Shown here piece after piece: positions 1 through 5,364 of a stretch of DNA of 5,364 nucleotides. A model generated the notes under the pieces. It did no database searches, was not told the DNA's origin, and was given only the letters and a program-made list of their open reading frames with translations. How positions within the stretch are numbered: position 1 is the first letter of the stretch; the number at the start of each line of letters is the position of its first letter. Where the stretch lies: positions 1-5,364 of the forward strand of contig JAFYMA010000231.1 in assembly GCA_017556845.1 (NCBI GenBank). Reading direction: 5' to 3'. The DNA is from Clostridia bacterium. GTDB taxonomy: Bacteria > Bacillota > Clostridia > Oscillospirales > CAG-272. The position numbers and the translations under genes are program-made.

Positions 1-2791
1 CGACAGAGCCTCTCGAACCGACGAGATATCCCTTTTCTTCACTGTTTTTAACGAGCTTTTGAGCTATGATATACAAAACTCCGAAGCCGTTTGAAATAAT
101 GGACGTTAATTCCCTGTCAAGACGCTTTTTAACGATCTGTGGCGGAGGATCTCCGTACATGCTAACCATTTTATTATGGCACATTTCGGTAAGCTCCTCG
201 TCGGCACCCTCGATTTTAGGCGGATAGTTACCTTTAGGGATAGGTCTGACATAACCGACCATATCTGCTATCTTATTAGGATTTGTGATAACTATTTCGC
301 GCCGTTCCTCTTCGCTCAGATAATAAAACTCTTCAAGCATTTCGTCAGTAGTACGGAAATATACGCCTATATCTGCATCTCCGTCCTTCATTTTTTTGCC
401 TGCAAAGATTATTTTCCTCGCTATTTCGTCCTCTTTGTTCAAAACGTGCGCATCGCATGTTGCGCAAACCGGTATATTCAGCTCACGACCGAGCTGAACG
501 ATCCTTTTGTTTATCTGTATAATGGCTTCTTCATTTTTAAGCTTTTCGCTTCTTACAAGATAACCGTTATTACATAAAGGCTGAATTTCAAGATAGTCAT
601 AATATGAAGCGGTTTTTTTGATATCCTCATCACTTCTTCCGTCGAGTATCTGGGAATATAATTCGCCGGATGAGCATGCAGAGCCGACTATCAATCCCTC
701 TCTCAACTCATCAAGAAGCGTTTTTGGAACGAGCGGTTTTCTGTAAAAATATTTAAGATTGGATTGTGAAACGATCTTGTAAAGATTTTTAAGACCTGCT
801 TCATTTTTGACAAGCAATACTATGTGATGTGGACGGCCTTTTAACTGAACCGACGAAGATGAAATAGCCTCATCGAGCTCAGATAGGGTGCTAATTCCCT
901 CTTTATGTAACTTTTCGGCCATTTTTATGAATATCAAAGCGAGCATTTCAGCATCATCACACGCTCTGTGGTGGTTGAAATCGCCAAGACCCATAAATGT
1001 CGCTATTCTGTCAAGGGTATGACGCTTAAGTTCAGGGTTAACGTATCTGGAAAGCGCTACTGTATCAATATATTTATTTTTGAAAGGTAATTCGTGTACC
1101 TTTGCAGCACGCGAAATAAAGCCTACATCAAATGTCGCATTGTGAGCTATAAGTATTTTATCTCCGCAGAACTCCAAAAAGCTGCTGACAGCCGTTTTTA
1201 CATCCGGAGCATCAGCGATCATAGAATCGTCTATGCCGGTAAGCTCTGTGATATTCGGCGGGATCTTCATATCGGGATTTACGAACGTATTGAATTTATC
1301 AGTAACCTGCCCCTTTGATATTTTAACAGCACCTATTTCAATTATTCCGCAGTCGATAGAGCTAAGACCCGTTGTTTCTATATCAAAAACAACAAAATCG
1401 CCAAGCAGCTCACCGCTTGCCTCACCGTAAATTACCGATGAAGAATCATCAACGAAATAACCTTCCATTCCGTAAATGACCTTGAACGGCTCTTCTCCCT
1501 CTGCTTTTCCTTTATTCAGTTTTTCGGCGGCAAGCATTGCTTCGGGAAAGCCCTGTACGTTTCCGTGGTCGGTAATAGCAACCGCCTTATGTCCCCATGC
1601 TGCTGCGGTTTTTACCGCAACGTCAGGCGGAATAGTTGCATCAAGAGAAGACATCTGAGTATGCAAATGAAGCTCTACACGCTTTTCTGCTGATGTGTCT
1701 TTTCTGCCTATACTCTTTATCTTCATTATGTTTTTCGGTGTCAACGCCAATTCACCGTCAAACTTGTCTATTTTTACAGCTCCGGTCATTGCAACGACCG
1801 TGCCCGGCTTCGACGAGCAAATCGGGCAATCTGCTTGCTCAGCAGGCAAAACCATCTTACACGTCAAGGCTGAATCGTTGTCAGTTATATAAAATGAAAC
1901 GATTATCTTTGTTTTATTGCGTGTTTCTCGGGACTCAATTTCAAATATCTCACCCAAAACGCAGATATTTTTGTACTCTGATTTGATATCACGAAGCGGA
2001 ACGGGATCGGAAACTGTAAACTCTTCGCCGTATATAACCTCACTGCCAACGGTTTTAAATGTCATTTTTCCGATAGTGAATCCGTCATCCGTTTGAAAAT
2101 TCAACGCTTCATCTTCATATAGAGTCGTCTTTTTGTTTTTATAATCTGTCAGTATTTCATCCTTGCTTTTTTGCGGAGCATATGAATTTGTATTTGCGTT
2201 TGCGGCTGCCGCCTCTGCTGCGATCATAGACTCTCGTACGATAGCCTGCTGCTCCAAAAGCCACTTTTTCTGATTTTCTTCATAGAAAGATTCACTGTCA
2301 AAGCTTTCGTCACGTTTGATAATTACAGTATATTTCAAGCCGTACTGCTCGTATATAATGCCGCTGATAATTTCAGGAGCTTCGCTTGTATATATAAGAT
2401 CTATGCCGCCGTTTCCCGTTGCGATAGTTACAGTTATAGTATCGCTCTTTATTTCGGTTTTGTATTCATTGAAAAAGCCGCGAGTGATAGCTCCCTTGAA
2501 GCTTGCCTCAAGAAATACACTGTCCATTACCTTTTCGGAAAAGAATTGAGAAGGATATACCGGCTTTATATGTACGTAATTCACCGAATATGCCTGCATT
2601 ATGTCCGCAGACAGCTCAAGCAGTGTTTTCGTGCTGGCAAACTCGCTGAATTCAGCAGATACCTCTATACATCTTTTCTCTTTATCTACCAGCGTTTTTA
2701 AAGCTTTGGATGATGATAAAATACGCCGTTGAGTATCATTCTTCGGCGTATATTTTGAAAAAACATCCTGCAGTGTTTTTGCATTAGTCAT
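1..2791 (-). CDS. polC: DNA polymerase III subunit alpha, PolC type, N-terminal 930 residues (3' end outside window)
   Basis: PolC is the replicative DNA polymerase of low-G+C Gram-positives, with built-in 3'-5' proofreading. The frame is open from ATG at 2791 to the window edge. Domains in order: a poorly conserved N-terminal region (1-185); an Ala/Asn-rich linker (about 189-209); an OB fold (about 275-357); PHP part 1 with HLH (H375, H377), TDH (D408, H409) and E443; a DEDDh exonuclease inserted from about 465 to 635, with D470/E472 (FDIETTG), D555 (HNATFD) and H608/D613 (HRACDD); PHP part 2 with H656, C706, D780 and H782; then the start of the polymerase core, ending in VGSRGSV (924-930). 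PolC proteins are about 1430-1450 residues, so some 500 residues are missing, including the catalytic aspartates of the palm, the fingers and the beta-clamp-binding region. The start overlaps the ispG stop (ATGA) with only a weak Shine-Dalgarno, which suggests coupled translation. Confidence 0.98.
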   Translation of the reverse strand, partial: MTNAKTLQDVFSKYTPKNDTQRRILSSSKALKTLVDKEKRCIEVSAEFSEFASTKTLLELSADIMQAYSVNYVHIKPVYPSQFFSEKVMDSVFLEASFKGAITRGFFNEYKTEIKSDTITVTIATGNGGIDLIYTSEAPEIISGIIYEQYGLKYTVIIKRDESFDSESFYEENQKKWLLEQQAIVRESMIAAEAAAANANTNSYAPQKSKDEILTDYKNKKTTLYEDEALNFQTDDGFTIGKMTFKTVGSEVIYGEEFTVSDPVPLRDIKSEYKNICVLGEIFEIESRETRNKTKIIVSFYITDNDSALTCKMVLPAEQADCPICSSKPGTVVAMTGAVKIDKFDGELALTPKNIMKIKSIGRKDTSAEKRVELHLHTQMSSLDATIPPDVAVKTAAAWGHKAVAITDHGNVQGFPEAMLAAEKLNKGKAEGEEPFKVIYGMEGYFVDDSSSVIYGEASGELLGDFVVFDIETTGLSSIDCGIIEIGAVKISKGQVTDKFNTFVNPDMKIPPNITELTGIDDSMIADAPDVKTAVSSFLEFCGDKILIAHNATFDVGFISRAAKVHELPFKNKYIDTVALSRYVNPELKRHTLDRIATFMGLGDFNHHRACDDAEMLALIFIKMAEKLHKEGISTLSELDEAISSSSVQLKGRPHHIVLLVKNEAGLKNLYKIVSQSNLKYFYRKPLVPKTLLDELREGLIVGSACSSGELYSQILDGRSDEDIKKTASYYDYLEIQPLCNNGYLVRSEKLKNEEAIIQINKRIVQLGRELNIPVCATCDAHVLNKEDEIARKIIFAGKKMKDGDADIGVYFRTTDEMLEEFYYLSEEERREIVITNPNKIADMVGYVRPIPKGNYPPKIEGADEELTEMCHNKMVSMYGDPPPQIVKKRLDRELTSIISNGFGVLYIIAQKLVKNSEEKGYLVGSRGSV
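2721..2751 (-). repeat. Inverted repeat in early polC codons (possible mRNA hairpin)
   Basis: The arms ATACGCCG (2721-2728) and CGGCGTAT (2744-2751) are perfect 8-base reverse complements separated by 15 bases. In the mRNA they cover polC codons 14-24, about 40 to 70 bases after the start codon, and a short UUUA follows the second arm. A hairpin is possible and might act as a weak pause site. However, the loop is long and the U-tract poor, and about one such 8-base repeat is expected by chance in a window of this size, so function is not established. Confidence 0.3.
2788..2791 (-). promoter_or_regulatory. ispG/polC ATGA stop-start overlap (translational coupling)
   Basis: The ATG of polC (2791-2789) shares bases with the TGA of ispG (2790-2788). 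Upstream there is only a weak GATGAGAT element about ten bases away, followed by an A/T-rich spacer. Re-initiation from ispG is the likely way polC translation begins from this transcript. The overlap is seen directly; the coupling is inferred. Confidence 0.75.
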
Positions 2792-3843
2792 ATTTTATTT
2801 ATCTCATCGCATAATACGTCAAGTATTACGTCCTCTTTGTATTTACTTATAACAATTCCCTTTTTGAATAGTATAGCTTCACCGTTACCTCCGGCAATGC
2901 CAATATCAGCTTCCTTTGCTTCTCCGGGACCGTTAACAACACATCCCATAATGGCAACGTCAATGCTTCTTGAAGGAGTGAGTGCGGGTATGCGCTCTTC
3001 AAATCTTTCGCATATTGAAATTAAATCTATTTTCGTTCTTCCGCACGTGGGGCAAGAAATAAGATTGATCTTTTTTTCATACAGACCGAGCGATGACAAT
3101 ATCTCGCGTCCTGCAATAATTTCTTCTACGGGATCTGCAGTAAGGGATACGCGTATCGTGTCGCCGATACCGCTGCTTAAAAGTGAACCTATACCAACGG
3201 AATTTTTAACTAATCCCGAAAACTTCGTTCCGGCTTCAGTAACGCCAAGGTGCAAAGGATAGCTGCATTTCTCTGCTATCAGCTTCACAGCGTTTATCAT
3301 ATTTTGAGTATTCGAAGATTTGACGGAAATGATTATATCGTCAAAATCGAATCTTTCAAGCAACGAAGCGTGATACATTGCCGATTCTGCAAGAGCCTCG
3401 GGTACGGGAGAGGAATACTTGTTGAGTATTTCTTTCTCCAATGATCCGCCGTTGACGCCTATACGTATCGGTACACCTGCAGATCTTGCTGCGTTTGCAA
3501 CCTGCTTTACTCTGTCATCGTCGCCTATGTTACCGGGATTTATCCTGATCTTATCAACTCCTGCTGCAATACATTCAAGAGCGATCTTATAATCAAAATG
3601 TATGTCTGCAACTAACGGAAGATGCGGAAATTCTTCCTTAAGCCTTCCGATGTTTTTTGCTTCGTTCATATCGGGAGCAGAAATGCGCAAAATATCACAG
3701 CCTGCTTTAACAAGGCGAGACGTCTGATCCTTTAAAAGCTCATAATTTCCCGCAGGCGTATTCGTCATCGACTGTATTGCGATCTTTTCATTTCCGCCGA
3801 CATATAAATTTCCTATTTTAATTCTTTTTGATTCTCTTCTCAT
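2788..3843 (-). CDS. ispG: 4-hydroxy-3-methylbut-2-enyl diphosphate synthase (IspG/GcpE)
   Basis: IspG is the cytosolic [4Fe-4S] enzyme that reductively converts methylerythritol cyclodiphosphate to hydroxymethylbutenyl diphosphate, the second-last step of the MEP pathway. The 351-residue product is full length for the short bacterial form. An N-terminal TIM barrel (about 1-255) carries the active-site positions known from structures: R53, D80, R100 with N102 (RINPGN), R127 with N131 (RIGVNGGSL), K175 and E203 (GVTEAG). The C-terminal cluster domain has SCPTCGRT (C264, C267) and GCVVNGPGEA (C301, E308), giving the expected three cysteines and one glutamate as cluster ligands. The segment after SMTNT is slightly divergent (PAGNYE, residues 30-35). 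The ATG at 3843 overlaps the rseP stop as ATGA, and no good Shine-Dalgarno is close (an AAGGA lies about 18 bases upstream), so translation is probably coupled to rseP. Its TGA overlaps the polC start in the same way. Electron donors (flavodoxin or ferredoxin) are not encoded here. Confidence 0.98.
   Translation of the reverse strand: MRRESKRIKIGNLYVGGNEKIAIQSMTNTPAGNYELLKDQTSRLVKAGCDILRISAPDMNEAKNIGRLKEEFPHLPLVADIHFDYKIALECIAAGVDKIRINPGNIGDDDRVKQVANAARSAGVPIRIGVNGGSLEKEILNKYSSPVPEALAESAMYHASLLERFDFDDIIISVKSSNTQNMINAVKLIAEKCSYPLHLGVTEAGTKFSGLVKNSVGIGSLLSSGIGDTIRVSLTADPVEEIIAGREILSSLGLYEKKINLISCPTCGRTKIDLISICERFEERIPALTPSRSIDVAIMGCVVNGPGEAKEADIGIAGGNGEAILFKKGIVISKYKEDVILDVLCDEINKI
3840..3843 (-). 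promoter_or_regulatory. rseP/ispG ATGA stop-start overlap (translational coupling)
   Basis: The ATG of ispG (3843-3841) shares bases with the TGA of rseP (3842-3840). The sequence just before it, GTATCGTTAATAAT, has no Shine-Dalgarno match, and the nearest candidate (AAGGA) is about 18 bases away. Ribosomes finishing rseP therefore probably re-initiate on ispG. The overlap is seen directly; the coupling is inferred. Confidence 0.75.
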
Positions 3844-4901
3844 ATTATTAACGATACTATATCCTTAAAAGTAATAACGATCATAAACAGCATTAAAATC
3901 ACGATGCCGATAAAATGAACGTAATTTTCGTATTTTGCAGGTACCGGACGTCTGAAGATGATCTCGAACAGTATAAAAACAAGTCTTCCGCCGTCAAGCG
4001 CCGGAAATGGCAACAGATTGAAAACCCCTAAATTCATGCTGAGGAAAATACACATATACACAAGGCTTGGCAGACCGTCCTTTGCTGTTTGTGCCACGGC
4101 GCCCGTTGCACCAACCGGTCCTGAAAGCTGAGATAAGCCGTATTTTCCGCTAATCAGATCAATAAGAGAGTCCCAAATGATGCCGATCGTATTGAAGGCT
4201 GATGAAATTCCGTATGATATGACGTTTTTAAATGTTTTTTCAAGCGGAGCAACCTTAAAAAATATATCTCCGTAAATGATACCGTCTTGCTCAACAGTTG
4301 GAAAAACAACGTCGTTCAAAACGATCTTTTCGCCGTTTCTTTCAACCGTAACGTCTACGGCGTTTACACATTTATCCAAAACGGTGTATAAAAGGTCCTG
4401 TGAATACATTACCTTTTCATCGCCTATTTGCACGATCTTGTCGCCTATAAGAAGACCTGAGGCTTCAACGTACGTGTTGTATGAATCGTCGAATTTTGAT
4501 ATCGTTGTTCCGCCTATATTGAACGAGGTAGCGACGAGTATTATCATCAGTATCATACCGAAAATAATATTCGTTACAGCGCCTGCGGCAATAATTATAA
4601 AGCGTTGCCAGGCAGGCTTTTTTGAAAAAGCGTTTTCATCATCAGATTCCTCGTCCTCGCCTACCATTTTAACAAATCCGCCAACGGGTACTGCGCGCAA
4701 TGAATACTGAATATCTGTTTTTTTGCTTTTGAATCCAAGCAGCTTCGGTCCCATACCGATAGCAAACTCTTCAATGGTGACCTTGAAAATGCGTGCAAAG
4801 GCGTAATGACCGCATTCGTGTATAAAAATCAGAATACCGAACGCAAGCAAAGCTATCAGTATATAAAGTAAATTGGTCAAGAAATTTATTATCAGTACCA
4901 C
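3840..4901 (-). CDS. rseP: RseP/RasP-type site-2 intramembrane zinc metalloprotease
   Basis: This is a complete 353-residue M50-family membrane protease, which cleaves transmembrane segments of substrates such as anti-sigma factors or remnant signal peptides (known for RasP/RseP; the substrate here is unknown). The first hydrophobic helix (about residues 8-31) runs into the zinc motif H28-E29-C30-G31-H32. A second helix around 101-128 carries GAVTN (107-111), in the place where the family usually has a GPxxN-like motif. One PDZ-like domain follows (about 129-212, with ASGLLIGDKIVQIG). The third zinc ligand is in NLLPFPALDGGRL (N295 to D303), followed by a last helix near 330-353. The length is typical for single-PDZ Bacillota members. 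The start is GTG at 4901; no ATG exists before the HExxH motif, but CTG at 4895 or TTG at 4880 are possible alternatives. The gene overlaps dxr by 10 bases upstream and ispG by 4 bases (ATGA) downstream. Confidence 0.96.
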   Translation of the reverse strand: MVLIINFLTNLLYILIALLAFGILIFIHECGHYAFARIFKVTIEEFAIGMGPKLLGFKSKKTDIQYSLRAVPVGGFVKMVGEDEESDDENAFSKKPAWQRFIIIAAGAVTNIIFGMILMIILVATSFNIGGTTISKFDDSYNTYVEASGLLIGDKIVQIGDEKVMYSQDLLYTVLDKCVNAVDVTVERNGEKIVLNDVVFPTVEQDGIIYGDIFFKVAPLEKTFKNVISYGISSAFNTIGIIWDSLIDLISGKYGLSQLSGPVGATGAVAQTAKDGLPSLVYMCIFLSMNLGVFNLLPFPALDGGRLVFILFEIIFRRPVPAKYENYVHFIGIVILMLFMIVITFKDIVSLII

Positions 4902-4912
4902 GCCTTTCTGTT
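4892..4912 (-). promoter_or_regulatory. dxr/rseP overlap with non-ATG start and purine-rich ribosome-binding sequence
   Basis: Read on the minus strand, AGAAAGGCGTGGTACTGA contains the last codons of dxr, its TGA stop, and the possible starts of rseP. The AGAAAGG element ends only one base before the GTG at 4901, which is closer than usual. It lies seven bases before the in-frame CTG at 4895, a spacing that would be normal and would give a 4-base CTGA stop/start overlap like the two ATGA junctions downstream. GTG is the more common start codon, so I keep it in the gene call, but the choice is unresolved. The protein differs by only two residues. Confidence 0.5.
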
Positions 4913-5364
4913 ATAAAGATCCAATGCCAGATTTCTGACAAGTGAATCTGTCTGCAATATATCATCAAGTGTAGGAGCTTGAATGTTTTTACATTCACCT
5001 ATCACAGAATTGACGATGCGGTATATATCGGTAAATCCGATCTTCTCTTCAAGGAAAAGCCCAACTGCTATCTCATTTGCGGCATTATAAGCACAGGGCA
5101 TAACACCGCCCTGCTTTGCTGCTTGCTTTGCCAAAGGAAGCATTTTAAAAACTTCTTCATTCGGAGCATCAAATGTAAGGCTGCTGAGCGAGCAGAAATC
5201 AATTGGATCTACAACTCCGGAGACTCTTTGAGGATACATCAAAGCATATTTAGCGGGATAACGCATATCCGGAACGCCAAGCTGAGCAATAACGCTGTTA
5301 TCTTTATATTCAACCATTGAATGAATTATGCTCTGACGGTGAATTATAACGTCTATCTGATCGC
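4892..5364 (-). CDS. dxr: 1-deoxy-D-xylulose 5-phosphate reductoisomerase, C-terminal part (5' end outside window)
   Basis: DXR (IspC) catalyses the first committed step of the methylerythritol phosphate isoprenoid pathway: NADPH-dependent rearrangement and reduction of deoxyxylulose 5-phosphate to methylerythritol 4-phosphate, in the cytosol. The reading frame enters from the window edge (first complete codon at 5362) and runs 156 codons to a TGA at 4894-4892; the ATG at 5317 is internal, not the start. Visible family signatures are IDVIIHRQSIIHSMVEY near the edge, then VIAQLGVPDMRYPAKYAL, LTFDAPNEEVFKMLPLA and the C-terminal helical-domain motif AYNAANEIAVGLFL. DXRs are about 380-400 residues, so roughly 40% is present; the NADPH-binding N-terminus and the metal-binding acidic residues lie outside. 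The end of the gene overlaps rseP by 10 bases when rseP starts at its GTG. No truncation or frameshift is seen in the visible part. The identification is firm. Confidence 0.96.
   Translation of the reverse strand, partial: DQIDVIIHRQSIIHSMVEYKDNSVIAQLGVPDMRYPAKYALMYPQRVSGVVDPIDFCSLSSLTFDAPNEEVFKMLPLAKQAAKQGGVMPCAYNAANEIAVGLFLEEKIGFTDIYRIVNSVIGECKNIQAPTLDDILQTDSLVRNLALDLYNRKAWY

Noticed and set aside
477..498. Inverted repeat TTCAGCTC / GAGCTGAA with a 6-base loop
   Set aside because: It lies in the middle of the polC PHP region encoding conserved residues, has no U-tract after it, and an 8-base repeat of this kind is expected about once by chance.
176..2549. Several plus-strand open frames of 60-133 codons opposite polC
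   Set aside because: They are antisense to a continuous, domain-verified polC frame and show no recognisable protein motifs; they are shadows of the coding strand.
1..2791. Possibility that polC is broken, given its unusually long N-terminal region before the exonuclease
   Set aside because: All 930 codons were read without a stop, and motifs from residue 1 to 930 stay in one frame; the N-terminal region is naturally variable among PolC proteins.
2837..3444. Plus-strand open frames of 141 and 64 codons opposite ispG
   Set aside because: They are antisense to ispG, whose catalytic and cluster residues are all in place; no independent evidence for a gene.
4276..5320. Plus-strand frames opposite rseP and dxr, and a 75-codon minus-strand frame at 4771-4998
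   Set aside because: The plus-strand frames are antisense shadows, and the minus-strand frame is an out-of-frame reading across the dxr/rseP junction; none resembles a known protein.
1..5364. Search for mobile elements, CRISPR arrays, tRNA/rRNA genes, riboswitches, terminators or a novel system
   Set aside because: Coding sequence of four housekeeping genes fills the whole window with no intergenic space; no direct-repeat arrays, transposase motifs or RNA-gene signatures were seen.

Overview
The window is a dense piece of bacterial core chromosome. All four genes I can support lie on the minus strand and are transcribed from high to low coordinates: the 3' end of dxr, then complete rseP, complete ispG, and the 5' two-thirds of polC. 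Neighbours overlap by 10, 4 and 4 bases, so there is no intergenic space and no room for an internal promoter or terminator outside coding sequence. Both edge genes (dxr and polC) continue beyond the window. I found no RNA gene, mobile element, CRISPR array or plus-strand gene.

The organism is very probably a member of the Bacillota, most likely class Clostridia (a Ruminococcus/Oscillospira-like lineage is a guess). The main reason is polC, the Gram-positive replicative polymerase with a proofreading exonuclease inserted in its PHP domain. The order dxr-rseP-ispG-polC is also familiar from Clostridia; Bacillus subtilis has proS between rasP and polC and keeps ispG elsewhere. Base composition looks moderately low in G+C (about 40% by eye, not computed).

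Region by region: 5364-4892 encodes the C-terminal ~156 residues of 1-deoxy-D-xylulose 5-phosphate reductoisomerase. 4901-3840 encodes a site-2 intramembrane zinc protease with one PDZ domain. 3843-2788 encodes the iron-sulfur enzyme IspG. 2791-1 encodes the first 930 residues of PolC, ending inside the VGSRGSV motif of the polymerase core. I read the polC frame codon by codon and found no stop or frameshift.

Functionally, dxr and ispG are two steps of the methylerythritol phosphate pathway to isoprenoids (and so to undecaprenyl phosphate for cell wall synthesis). RseP acts in membrane proteolysis and envelope stress signalling, and PolC replicates the chromosome. Overlapping junctions suggest one transcript with translational coupling. 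This is an ordinary housekeeping region: I see no evidence of a previously undescribed system, and the findings below are modest details.
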